From positions 3,596,001-3,660,000 of the forward strand of contig NW_027480438.1 of NCBI RefSeq assembly GCF_051401765.1: a stretch of DNA of 64,000 nt. The letters are read 5' to 3'. Under the pieces are notes generated by a model, which worked only from the letters and a program-made list of their open reading frames with translations, did not search any database and was not told where the DNA came from. This DNA comes from Calliopsis andreniformis (taxonomy: Eukaryota > Arthropoda > Insecta > Hymenoptera > Andrenidae). This document shows positions 42,678 to 56,376 of this stretch, piece by piece. The position numbers were made by a program, and so were the translations under genes. Numbering within the stretch: the first letter of the stretch is position 1; each line of letters opens with the position of its first letter.

Positions 42678-44687
42678 TCTTCAATCCTCAATACCCAATC
42701 CTCAATCTTCAATCCTCAATCCTCAATCCTCAATCCTAATTCCTCAATCCTCATCCTTCAATCCTCAATACCCAATCCCCAATTTCAATCCTCAATCCTC
42801 AATCCTCATTTCTCAATCCTCAATCCTCAACCCTCAGCCCTCATCCTCCATCCTCAGTACTCAATCCTCTATCCTCAATCTTCAATCCTCAATACTCAAT
42901 ATTCAATCCTCATTCCTCAATCCTCAATCCTCAATCCTCAATCTTCAATCCTCAATACTCAATCTGCAATCCTCAATCCTCAAACCTCAATCCTCAATCC
43001 TCATTCCTCAATCCTCAATACCCAATCCTCAATCCTCAATCCTCAATCCTCAATCGTCAATCCTCAATCCTCAATCTTCAACCCTGAATCCTCAATCCTC
43101 AATACTCAATCCTCAATCTCCAATCCTCAATTCTCAATCCTGAATCCTCAATCCTCAATCCTCAATCCTCAATCCTCAATCCTCAATCCACAATCCTCAA
43201 GCTTCTATACTCAATAATCAATCTCCAATCCTAGATCGTCAATCCTCAATCCTCAATCCTCAATCTTCAACCCTGAATCCTCAATCATCAATACTCAATC
43301 CTCAATCTTCAATCCTCAATACTTAATCTTCAATCCTCAATCCTCAATCCTCAATCCTCAGTCCTCAATCTTCAACCCTCAACACTCAATCTTCAATCCT
43401 CAATCCTCAATCCTCAATCCTCAATCCTCAGGCATCAATACTCAATCTTCAATGCTCAATCCTCAATCCTCAATCCTCAATCCTCATTCCCCAACCCTCA
43501 ATCCTCATTCCTCAAACCTCAATCCTCAACCCTCAGTCCTCATACTCAATTCTCAATTCTCAATCCTCAATCCTCAATCCTCAATCTTCAATCCTCAATA
43601 ATCAATCTCCAATCCTCAATCCTCAATCCTCGATCCTCAATCCTCAGGCATCAATACTCAATCTTCAATACTCAATCCTCAACCCTCAATCCTCAATCCT
43701 CAATCCTCAAACCTCAATCCTCAATCCTCAATATTCAATCATCAATACTCAATCTTCAATCCTCAATCCTCAATCCTCAATCCTCAATCCTCAATCCTCA
43801 ATCCTCAATACTCAATCCTCAATCCTCAATCCTCAATCCTCAATCCTCAATCCTCATTCCTCAATCCTCAATACACAATCCTCAATCTTCAATCCTCAAA
43901 CATCAATCCTCAATCCTCAAACCTAAATCCTCTACCGTCAGTCCTCGTCCTGAATCCTCAAACCTCAATCCCCAGTCCTCAATATTCAATCAGCAATACT
44001 CAATCTTCAATCCTCAATCCTCAATCCTCAATCCTCAATCCTCAATCCTCAATCCTCAATATTCAATCATCAATACTCAATCTTCAACCCTCAATCTTCA
44101 ATCCTCAGTACTCAATCTTCCATCCTCAATCCTCAATCCTCAATCCTCAATCCTCAATCCTCAGGCATCAATACTCAATCTACAATATTCAATCCTCAAT
44201 CCTTAATCCTCAATCCACAATCCTCAACCTTCAATACTCAATACTCACTCTTCAATCCTCAATCCTCAATCCTCAATCCTCAATCCTCAATCCTCAATCC
44301 GCAATATTCAATCCTCAATACTGAATCTTCGATCATCAATCCTCAATCCTCAATTCTCAGTCGTCAATCCTCAGCGATCATTCCTCAATCTTCAACACTC
44401 AATCGTCAATCCTTAGTCCTCAATCCTCAATCCTCAATCCTCGTTCCTCAAACCTCAATCCTCAACCCTCAGACTTCATCCTCAATCCTCAAACCTCAAT
44501 CCTCAATCCTCAATCCTCAATATTCAATCATCAATACTCAATCTTCAATCCTCAATCCTAAAACCTCAATCCTCAATACCCAATCCTCAATCCTCAATCC
44601 TCAATCCTCAATTCTCAATCTTCAATCCTCGATCCTCAATCATCAATCCTCAATCCTCAATCCTCAGGCATCAATACTCAATCTTCA

Positions 44688-47600
44688 ATGCTCAATCCTC
44701 AATCCTCAATCATCATTACCCAACACTCAATCCTCATTCCTCAAACCTCAATCCTCAACCTTCAGTCCTCATACTCAATTCTCAATTCTCAATCCTCAAT
44801 CCTCAATCCTCAATCTTCAATCCTCAATAATGAATCTCCAATCCTCAATCCTCAATCCTCGATACTCAATCCTCAGGCATCAATCCTCAATCCTCAATCC
44901 TCAATCCTCAGGCATCAATACTCAATCTACAATATTCAACCCACAATCCTTAATCCTCAATCCACAATCCTCAACCTTCAATACTCAATACTCAATCTTC
45001 AATCCTCAATCCTCAATCCTCAATCCTCAATCCTCAATCCTCAATCCTCAATATTCAATCCTCAATACTCAATCTTCAATCATCAATCCTCAATCCTCAA
45101 TTCTCAGTCGTCAATCCTCAGTCATCAATCCTCAATCTTCAATACTCAATCGTCAATCCTTAGTCCTCAATCCTCAATCCTCAATCCTCGTTCCTCAAAC
45201 CTCAATCCTCAACCCTCAGTCTTCATCCTCAATCCTCAAACCTCAATCCTCAACCCTCAATATGCAATCATCAATACTCAATCTTCAATCCTCAATCCTC
45301 AAACCTCAATCCTCAATCCTCAATACTCAATCTTCAATCCTCAATCCTCAATCCTCAATACTCAATCCTCAATCTTCAATCCTCAATACTCAATCTTCAA
45401 TCCTCAATCCTCAATCCTCAATCCTCAATCCTCAATCTTCAATCCTCAACACTCAATCTTCAATCCTCAATCCTCAATCCTCAATCCTCAATCCTCATTC
45501 TTCAACCCTCAATACCCAATCCTCAATCTTCAATCCTCAATCCTCAATCCTCAATCCTAATTCCTCAATCCTCATTCTTCAATCCTCAATACCCAATCCT
45601 CAATTTCAATCCTCAATCCTCAATCCTCATTTCTCAATCCTCAATCCTCAACCCTCAGCCCTCATCCTCCATCCTCAATCCTCAATCCACAATCCTCGAT
45701 CTTCAATCCTCAATTCTCAATCTTCAACCCTCGATCCTCAATCATCAATCCTCAATCCTCAATCCTCAGGCATCAATACTCAACCTTCAATGCTCAATCC
45801 TCAATCCTCAATCCTCAATCCTCATTCCCCAAACCTCAGTCCTGATTCCTCAAACCTCAATCCTCAACCCTCAGTCCTCAAACTCAATTCTCAATTCTCA
45901 ATCCTCAATCCTCAATCCTCAATCTTCAATCCTCAATAGTCAATCGCCAATCCTCAATCCTCAATCCTCGATCCTCAATCCTCAGGCATCAATACTCAAT
46001 CTTCAATACTCAATCCTCAATCCTCAATCCTCAATCCTCAATCCTCAAACCTCAATCCTCAATCGTCAATATTCAATCATCAATACTCAATCTTCGATCC
46101 TCAATCCTCAATCCTCAATCCTCAATCCTCAATCCTCAATCCTCAATCCTCAATCCTCAATCCTCAATCCTCAATCTACAATCCTCAGCCTTCAATACTC
46201 AATAATCAATTTCCAATCCTAGATCCTCTATCCTCAATCCTCAATCGTCAATCCTCAATCCTCATTCTTCAATCCTCAATATTCAATCATCAATACTCAA
46301 TCTTCAATCCTCAATCCTCAATCCTCAATCTTCAATCCTCAATCCTCATTTCTCAATCCTCAATCCTCAGCCCTCAGCCATCATCCTCCATCCTCAGTAC
46401 ACAATACTCTATCCTCAATCTTCAATCCTCAATACTCAGCCTTCAATCGTCATTCCTCAATCCTCAATCCTCAATCCTCAACCTTCTATCCTCAACACTC
46501 AATCTGCAATCCTCAATCCTCAAACCTCAATCCTCAATCCTCATTCCTCAATCCTCAATACCCAATCCTCAATCCTCAATCCTCAATCCTCAATTCTCAA
46601 TCTTCAATCCTCGATCCTCAATCATCAATCCTCAATCCTCAATCCTCAGGCATCAATACTCAATCTTCAATGCTCAATCCTCAATCCTCAATCATCATTA
46701 CCCAACACTCAATCCTCATTCCTCAAACCTCAATCCTCAACCTTCAGTCCTCATACTCAATTCTCAATTCTCAATCCTCAATCCTCAATCCTCAATCTTC
46801 AATCCTCAATAATGAATCTCCAATCCTCAATCCTCAATCCTCGATACTCAATCCTCAGGCATCAATCCTCAATCCTCAATCCTCAATCCTCAGGCATCAA
46901 TACTCAATCTACAATATTCAACCCACAATCCTTAATCCTCAATCCACAATCCTCAACCTTCAATACTCAATACTCAATCTTCAATCCTCAATCCTCAATC
47001 CTCAATCCTCAATCCTCAATCCTCAATCCTCAATATTCAATCCTCAATACTCAATCTTCAATCATCAATCCTCAATCCTCAATTCTCAGTCGTCAATCCT
47101 CAGTCATCAATCCTCAATCTTCAATACTCAATCGTCAATCCTTAGTCCTCAATCCTCAATCCTCAATCCTCGTTCCTCAAACCTCAATCCTCAACCCTCA
47201 ATATGCAATCATCAATACTCAATCTTCAATCCTCAATCCTCAAACCTCAATCCTCAATCCTCAATACTCAATCTTCAATCCTCAATCCTCAATCCTCAAT
47301 ACTCAATCCTCAATCTTCAATCCTCAATACTCAATCTTCAATCCTCAATCCTCAATCCTCAATCCTCAATCCTCAATCTTCAATCCTCAACACTCAATCT
47401 TCAATCCTCAATCCTCAATCCTCAATCCTCAATCCTCATTCTTCAACCCTCAATACCCAATCCTCAATCTTCAATCCTCAATCCTCAATCCTCAATCCTA
47501 ATTCCTCAATCCTCATTCTTCAATCCTCAATACCCAATCCTCAATTTCAATCCTCAATCCTCAATCCTCATTTCTCAATCCTCAATCCTCAACCCTCAGC

Positions 47601-48610
47601 CCTCATCCTCCATCCTCAATCCTCAATCCACAATCCTCGATCTTCAATCCTCAATTCTCAATCTTCAACCCTCGATCCTCAATCATCAATCCTCAATCCT
47701 CAATCCTCAGGCATCAATACTCAACCTTCAATGCTCAATCCTCAATCCTCAATCCTCAATCCTCATTCCCCAAACCTCAGTCCTGATTCCTCAAACCTCA
47801 ATCCTCAACCCTCAGTCCTCAAACTCAATTCTCAATTCTCAATCCTCAATCCTCAATCCTCAATCTTCAATCCTCAATAGTCAATCGCCAATCCTCAATC
47901 CTCAATCCTCGATCCTCAATCCTCAGGCATCAATACTCAATCTTCAATACTCAATCCTCAATCCTCAATCCTCAATCCTCAATCCTCAAACCTCAATCCT
48001 CAATCGTCAATATTCAATCATCAATACTCAATCTTCGATCCTCAATCCTCAATCCTCAATCCTCAATCCTCAATCCTCAATCCTCAATCCTCAATCCTCA
48101 ATCCTCAATCCTCAATCTACAATCCTCAGCCTTCAATACTCAATAATCAATTTCCAATCCTAGATCCTCTATCCTCAATCCTCAATCGTCAATCCTCAAT
48201 CCTCATTCTTCAATCCTCAATATTCAATCATCAATACTCAATCTTCAATCCTCAATCCTCAATCCTCAATCTTCAATCCTCAATCCTCATTTCTCAATCC
48301 TCAATCCTCAGCCCTCAGCCATCATCCTCCATCCTCAGTACACAATACTCTATCCTCAATCTTCAATCCTCAATACTCAGCCTTCAATCGTCATTCCTCA
48401 ATCCTCAATCCTCAATCCTCAACCTTCTATCCTCAACACTCAATCTGCAATCCTCAATCCTCAAACCTCAATCCTCAATCCTCATTCCTCAATCCTCAAT
48501 ACCCAATCCTCAATCCTCAATCCTCAATCCTCAATTCTCAATCTTCAATCCTCGATCCTCAATCATCAATCCTCAATCCTCAATCCTCAGGCATCAATAC
48601 TCAATCTTCA
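44688..48610. repeat. Two tandem 2-kb subunits (12.4-kb copy 1)
   Basis: Subunits begin at 44688 and 46670 (1,982 bp) and end where the next begins at 48611 (1,941 bp). Each starts with CATCATTACCCAACACTC. Each includes CAATAATGAATCTCC, a long pure TCCTCAA run after CTTCGATCC, and the CAGCCATCATCCTCC module. The second subunit lacks the CAGTCTTCATCC segment of the first: at 47197 CAACCCTC goes directly to AATATGCAATC. Confidence 0.8.
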
Positions 48611-50131
48611 ATGCTCAATCCTCAATCCTCAATCATCATTACCCAACACTCAATCCTCATTCCTCAAACCTCAATCCTCAACCTTCAGTCCTCATACTCA
48701 ATTCTCAATTCTCAATCCTCAATCCTCAATCCTCAATCTTCAATCCTCAATAATGAATCTCCAATCCTCAATCCTCAATCCTCGATACTCAATCCTCAGG
48801 CATCAATCCTCAATCCTCAATCCTCAATCCTCAGGCATCAATACTCAATCTACAATGTTCAACCCACAATCCTTAATCCTCAATCCACAATCCTCAACCT
48901 TCAATACTCAATACTCAATCTTCAATCCTCAATCCTCAATCCTCAATCCTCAATCCTCAATCCTCAATCCTCAATATTCAATCCTCAATACTCAATCTTC
49001 AATCATCAATCCTCAATCCTCAATTCTCAGTCGTCAATCCTCAGTCATCAATCCTCAATCTTCAATACTCAATCGTCAATCCTTAGTCCTCAATCCTCAA
49101 TCCTCAATCCTCGTTCCTCAAACCTCAATCCTCAACCCTCAGTCTTCATCCTCAATCCTCAAACCTCAATCCTCAACCCTCAATATTCAATCATCAATAC
49201 TCAATCTTCAATCCTCAATCCTCAAACCTCAATCCTCAATCCTCATTCTTCAATCCTAAATACCCAATCCTCAATCTTCAATCCGCAATCCTCAATCCTC
49301 AATCCTCAATCCTCAATCCTCAATCCTCAATCTTCAACCCTGAATCCACAATCCTCAATACTCAATCCTCAATCTTCAATCCTCAATACTCAATCTTCAA
49401 TCCTCAATCCTCAATCCTCAACCCTCAATCCTCAATCTTCAATCCTCAACACTCAATCTTCAATCCTCAATCCTCAATCCTCAATCCTCAATCCTCATTC
49501 TTCAATCCTCAATACCCAATCCTCAATTTCAATCCTCAATCCTCAATCCTCATTTCTCAGTCCTCAATCCTCAACCCTCAGCCCTCATCCTCCATCCTCA
49601 ATCCTCAATCCACAATCCTCGATCTTCAATCCTCAATTCTCAATCTTCAATCCTCGATCCTCAATCATCAATCCTCAATCCTCAATCCTCAGGCATCAAT
49701 ACTCAAACTTCAATGCTCAATCCTCAATCCTCAATCCTCAATCCTCATTCCCCAACCCTCAGTCCTCATTCCTCAAACCTCAATCCTCAACCCTCAGTCC
49801 TCATACTCAATTCTCAATTCTCAATCCTCAATCCTCAATCCTCAATCTTCAATCCTCAATAGTCAATCTCCAATCCTCAATCCTCAATCCTCGATCCTCA
49901 ATCCTCAGGCATCAATACTCAATCTTCAATACTCAATCCTCAATCCTCAATCCTCAATCCTCAATCCTCAAACCTCAATCCTCAATCCTCAATATTCAAT
50001 CATCAATACTCAATCTTCGATACTCAATCCTCAATCCTCAATCCTCAATCCTCAATCCTCAATCCTCAATCCTCAATCCTCAATCCACAATCCTCAGCCT
50101 TCAATACTCAATAATCAATTTCCAATCCTAG
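48611..50131 (+). other. Longest open frame (506 codons), judged non-coding
   Basis: This is the longest ATG-to-stop frame in the window and stands here for all the others. Its translation is nothing but degenerate SSILNPQ repeats. The ATG is a TGCTCAA variant of the heptamer and the stop a TAG in CAATCCTAGATCC. A second frame, 48753-49259, lies inside it in another phase and reads the same heptapeptide. There is no signal peptide, domain, composition change or codon bias beyond the DNA repeat. Its length is what a stop-free heptamer predicts. Transcription and translation of satellite RNA cannot be excluded from sequence. Confidence 0.9.
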
Positions 50132-53100
50132 ATCCTCTATCCTCAATCCTCAATCGTCAATCCTCAATCCTCATTCTTCAATCTTCAATATTCAATCATC
50201 AATACTCAATCTTCAATCCTCAATCCTCAATCCTCAATCCTCAATCCTCAATCCTCAATATTCAATCATCAATACGCAATCTTCAACCCTCAATCTTCAA
50301 TCCTCAATAGCCAATCTTCAATCCTCAATCCTCAATCCTCAATCCTCAATCCTCAATCCTCAATCCTCAGTTATCAATACTCAATCTACAATATTCAATC
50401 CTCAATCCTTAATCCTCAATCCACAATCCTCAACCTTCAATACTCAATACTCAATCTTCAATCCTCAGACCTCAATCCTCAATCTTCATTCTTCAATCCT
50501 AAATACCCAATCCTCAATCTTCAATCCGCAATCCTCAATCCTCAATCCTCAATACCCAATCCTCAATCTTCAATCCTTAATCCTCAATACTCAATTCTCA
50601 ATCCTCAATCCTTAATCCTCAGACCTCAAACGTCAATATTCAACCCTCAGTCCTCGTCCTCAATCCACAACCCTCAATCCTCAGTCCTCAATATTCAATC
50701 ATCAATATTCAATCTTCTGTCCTCAATCCTCAATCCTCAATCCTCAATCCTCAATCCTCAATCTTCAACCCTGAATCCACAATCCTCAATACTCAATCCT
50801 CAATCTTCAATCCTCAATACTCAATCTTCAATCCTCAATCCTCAATCCTCAATCCTCAATATTCAATCATCAATACTCAATCTTCAAACCTCAATCCTCA
50901 ATCCTCAATTCTCAATCCTCAATCCTCAATCCTCAATCCTCAATCCTCAATCCTCAATCCACAATCCTCAACCTTCTATACTCAATAATCAATCTCCAAT
51001 CCTAGATCCTCAATCCTCAATCCTCAATCCTCAATCTTCAACCCTGAATCCTCAATCCTCAATACTCAATACTCAATCTTCAATCCTCGATACTCAATTT
51101 CAATCCTCAATCCTCAATCCTCTATCCTCAATCCTCAATCTTCAACCCTCAACACTCAATCCTCAATCCTCAATCCACAATCCTCAATCCTCAACCCTCA
51201 ATCTTCAATCCTCATTACTAATCTTCAATCCTCAATCCTCAATCCTCAATCCTCAATCCTCATTCTTCAATCCTCAATACCCAATCCTCAATCTTCAATC
51301 CTCAATCCTCAATCCTAATTCCTCAATCCTCATTCTTCAATCCTCAATACACAATCCTCAATTTCAATCCTCAATCCTCAATCCTCATTTCTCAATCCTC
51401 AATCCTCAACCCTCAGCCCTCATCCTCCATCCTCAATCCTCAATCCTCAATCCTCCATCTTCAATCCTCAATTCTCAATCTTCAATCCTCGATCCTCAAT
51501 CATCAATCCTCTATCCTCAATCCTCAGGCATCAATACTCAATCCTCAATGCTCAATCCTCAATCCTCAATCCTCAATCCTCATTCCCCAACCCTCAATCC
51601 TCATTCCTCAAACCTCAATCCTCAACTCTCAGTCCTCATACTCAATTCTCAATTCTCAATCCTCAATCCTCAATCCTCAATCTTCAATCCTCAATAATCA
51701 ATCTCCAATCCTCAATCCTCAATCCTCGATCCTCAATCCTCAGGCATCAATACTCAATCTTCAATACTCAATCCTCAATCCTCAATCCTCAATCCTCAAA
51801 GCTCAATCCTCAATCCTCAATATTCAATCATCAATACTCAATCTTCAATGCTCAATCCTCAGTCCTCAATACTCACTCCTCAATCCTCAATCCTCAGTAT
51901 TCAATCATCAATAATCAATCTTCAAACCTCAATCTTCAATCCTCAATTCTCAATCTTCAATCCTCAATCCTCAATCCTCAATCCTCAATCCTCAATCCTC
52001 AGGCATCAATACTCAATCTACAATATTCAATCCTCAATCCTTAATCCTCAATCCACAGTCCTCAACCTTCAATACTCAATACTCAATCTTCAATCCTCAG
52101 TCCTCAATCATCAATCCTAAATTCTCAGTCGTCAATCCTCAGTCACCAATCCTCAATCTTCAATACTCAATCGCCAATCCTTAGTCCTCAATCCTCAATC
52201 CTCAATCCTCGTTCCTCAAACCTCAATCCTCAACCCTCAGACTTCATCCTCAATCCTCAATACTCAATTCTCAATCCTCAATCATTAATCCTCAGACCTC
52301 AAACGTCAATATTCAACCCTCAGTCCTCGTCCTCAATCCACAACCCTCAATCCTCAGTCCTCAATATTCAATCATCAATATTCAATCTTCAATCCTCAAT
52401 CCTCAATCCTCAATCCTCAATCCTCAATCCCCAATCTTCAACCCTGAATCCTCAATCCTCAATACTCAATCCTCAATCTTCAATCCTCAATACTCAATCC
52501 GCAATCCTCAATCCTCAGTCCTCAATCCTCATTCTTCAATCCTCAATACCCAATCCTCAATCTTCAATCCTCAATCCTCAATCCTCAATCCTAATTCCTC
52601 AATCCTCATTCTTCAATCCTCAATACCCAATCCTCAATTTCAATCCTCAATCCTCAATCCTCATTTCTCAATCCTCAATCCTCAACCCTCAGCCCTCATC
52701 CTCCATCCTCAGTACTCAATCCTCTATCCTCAATCTTCAATCCTCAATACTCAATCTTCAATCCTCATTCCACAATCCTCAAACCTCAATCCTCAATCTT
52801 CAATCCTCAATACACAATCTGCAATCCTCAATCCTCATACCTCAATCCTCAATCCTCATTCCTCAATCCTCAATACCCAATCCTCAATCCTCAATCCTCA
52901 ATCCTCAATCCTCAATATTCAATCATCAATACTCAATCTTCAATCCTCAATCTTCAATCCTCAATACTCAATCTTCAATCCTCAATCCTCAATCCTCAAT
53001 CCACAAACCTCAATCCTCAATCCTCAATATTCAATCATCAATACTCAATCTTCAATCCTCAATCCTCAAACCTCAATCCTCAATCCTCATTCTTCAATGC

Positions 53101-54109
53101 TAAGTACCCAATCCTCAATCTTCAATCCTCAATCCTCAATCCTCAACTCTCAATCCTCAATCCTTAATCCCCGGTCCTCAAACATCAATATTCAGCCCTG
53201 AGTCCTCGCCCACAATCCACAACCCTCAATCCGCAGTCCTCAATATTCAATCATCAATATTCAATCTTCAATCCTCAATCCTCAATCCTCAATCCTCAAT
53301 CCTCAATCCTCAATCTTCAACCCTGAATCCTCAATCCTCAATACTCAATTCTCAATCTTCAATCCTCAATACTCAATCTACAATCCTCAATCCTCAATCC
53401 TCAATCCTCAATCCTCAATCTTCAATCCTCAACACTCAATCTTCAATACTCAATCCTCAATCCTCAATCCTCAATCCTCATTCTTCAATCCTCAATACCC
53501 AATCCTCAATCTTCAATCCTCAATCCTCAATCCTCAATCCTAATTCCTCAATCCTCATTCTTCAATCCTCAATACCCAATCCTCAATTTCAATCCTCAAT
53601 CCTCAATCCTCATTTCTCAATCCTCAATCCTCAACCCTCAGCCCTCATCCTCCATCCTCAGTACTCAATCCTCTATCCTCAACCTTCAATCCTCAATACT
53701 CAATCTTCAATCCTCATTCCTCAATCCTCAATCCTCAATCCTCAATCTTCAATCCTCAATACTCAATCATCAATACTCAATCTTCAATCCTCAATCCTCA
53801 ATCCTCAATTCTCAATCCTCAATCCTCAATCCGCAATCCTCAATCCTCAATCCTCAACCCTCAATCCTCAATCCTCAATCTTCAACCCTGAATCCTCAAT
53901 CCACAATACTCAATCCTGAATCTCCAATCCTCAATTCTCAATCCTCAATCCTCAATCCTCAATCCTCAATCCTCAATCCTCAATCCTCAATTCACAATCC
54001 TCAAGCTTCTATACTCAATAACCAATCTCCAATCCTAGATCCCCAATCCTCAATCCTCAATCCTCAATCTTCAACCCTGAATCCTCAATCCTCAATACTC
54101 AATCCTCAA

Positions 54110-54842
54110 TCTTCAATCCTCAATCCTCAATCCTCAATTCTCAATCCTCAATCCTTAATCCCCGGACCTCAAACATCAATATTCAGCCCTGAGTCCTCGC
54201 CCACAAACCACAACCCTCAATCCGCAGTCCTCAATATTCAATCATCAATATTCAATCTTCAATTCTCAATCCTCAATCCTCAATCCTCAATCCTCAATCC
54301 TCAATCCTCAATCTTCAACACTGAATCCTCAATCCTCAATACTCAATCCTCAATCTTCAATCCTCAATACTCAATCTTCAACCCTCAATCCTCAATCCTC
54401 AATCCTCAATCCTCAATCTTCAATCCTCAGCACTCAATCATCAATACTCAATCCTCAATCCTCAATCCTCAATCCTCAATCTTCAATCCTCAATCCTCAA
54501 TCCTCAATTCTCAATCCTCAATCCTTAATCCCCGGACCTCAAACATCAATATTCAGCCCTGAGTCCTCGCCCACAAACCACAACCCTCAATCCGCAGTCC
54601 TCAATATTCAATCATCAATATTCAATCTTCAATTCTCAATCCTCAATCCTCAATCCTCAATCCTCAATCCTCAATCTTCAACACTGAATCCTCAATCCTC
54701 AATACTCAATCCTCAATCTTCAATCCTCAATACTCAATCTTCAACCCTCAATCCTCAATCCTCAATCCTCAATCCTCAATCTTCAATCCTCAGCACTCAA
54801 TCATCAATACTCAATCCTCAATCCACAATCCTCAATCCTCAT
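54110..54842. repeat. 363/370-bp tandem dimer with CCCCGG marker (copy 2)
   Basis: Units are about 54110-54479 and 54480-54842, with CCCCGG at 54160 and 54530. The first unit is 370 bp because its pure TCCTCAA run near 54.28 kb has one more heptamer than the partner at 42.1 kb. The dimer sits at the same place in both 12.4-kb copies, so it predates that duplication. Confidence 0.85.
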
Positions 54843-56376
54843 TCTTCAATCCTCAATACCCAATCCTCAATCTTCAATCCTCAATCCTCAATCCTCAATC
54901 CTAATTCCTCAATCCTCATCCTTCAATCCTCAATACCCAATCCCCAATTTCAATCCTCAATCCTCAATCCTCATTTCTCAATCCTCAATCCTCAACCCTC
55001 AGCCCTCATCCTCCATCCTCAGTACTCAATCCTCTATCCTCAATCTTCAATCCTCAATACTCAATATTCAATCCTCATTCCTCAATCCTCAATCCTCAAT
55101 CCTCAATCCTCAATCCTCAGGCATCAATACTCAATCTTCAATGCTCAATCCTCAATCCTCAATCCTCAATCCTCATTCCCCAACCCTCAATCCTCATTCC
55201 TCAAACCTCAATCCTCAACCCTCAGTCCTCATACTCAATTCTCAATTCTCAATCCTCAATCCTCAATCCTCAATCTTCAATCCTCAATAATCAATCTCCA
55301 ATCCTCAATCCTCAATCCTCGATCCTCAATCCTCAGGCATCAATACTCAATCTTCAATACTCAATCCTCAACCCTCAATCCTCAATCCTCAATCCTCAAA
55401 CCTCAATCCTCAATCCTCAATATTCAATCATCAATACTCAATCTTCAATCCTCAATCCTCAATCCTCAATCCTCAATCCTCAAGCCTCAATCCTCAATAC
55501 TCAATCCTCAATCCTCAATCCTCAATCCTCAATCCTCAATCCTCATTCCTCAATCCTCAATACACAATCCTCAATCTTCAATCCTCAAACATCAATCCTC
55601 AATCCTCAAACCTAAATCCTCTACCGTCAGTCCTCGTCCTGAATCCTCAAACCTCAATCCCCAGTCCTCAATATTCAATCAGCAATACTCAATCTTCAAT
55701 CCTCAATCCTCAATCCTCAATCCTCAATCCTCAATCCTCAATCCTCAATATTCAATCATCAATACTCAATCTTCAACCCTCAATCTTCAATCCTCAGTAC
55801 TCAATCTTCCATCCTCAATCCTCAATCCTCAATCCTCAATCCTCAATCCTCAGGCATCAATACTCAATCTACAATATTCAATCCTCAATCCTGAATCCTC
55901 AATCCACAATCCTCAACCTTCAATACTCAATACTCAATCTTCAATCCTCAATCCTCAATCCTCAATCCTCAATCCTCAATCCTCAATCCGCAATATTCAA
56001 TCCTCAATACTGAATCTTCGATCATCAATCCTCAATCCTCAATTCTCAGTCGTCAATCCTCAGCGATCATTCCTCAATCTTCAATACTCAATCGTCAATC
56101 CTTAGTCCTCAATCCTCAATCCTCAATCCTCGTTCCTCAAACCTCAATCCTCAACCCTCAGACTTCATCCTCAATCCTCAAACCTCAATCCTCAATCCTC
56201 AATCCTCAATATTCAATCATCAATACTCAATCTTCAATCCTCAATCCTAAAACCTCAATCCTCAATACCCAATCCTCAATCCTCAATCCTCAATCCTCAA
56301 TTCTCAATCTTCAATCCTCGATCCTCAATCATCAATCCGCAATCCTCAATCCTCAGGCATCAATACTCAATTTTCA

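Larger units (their letters stand above)
36124..48610. repeat. 12.4-kb higher-order repeat, copy 1
   Basis: Anchors shared with copy 2: CATCATTACCC unit start 36124/48611 (offset 12,487), AATG after CAAACTTC 37296/49713 (12,417), CAGTTA 37965/50368 (12,403), AATG 39145/51548 (12,403), 39452/51848 (12,396), CCCCGG 42002/54160 (12,158), AATG 43452/55141 (11,689). The start chosen is one arbitrary point in a cyclic repeat. The copy ends with two ~2-kb subunits at 44688 and 46670. Confidence 0.85.

Noticed and set aside
44688..48163. Long overlapping open frames (290-497 codons) on the + strand
   Set aside because: They translate only as SSILNPQ variants in more than one frame at once. Starts come from TGCTCAA or AATAATGAATC variants and stops from CTTAATCC, CTAGATCC, CAATAGTC or TGAATCC variants. 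No coding signature is separate from the DNA repeat.
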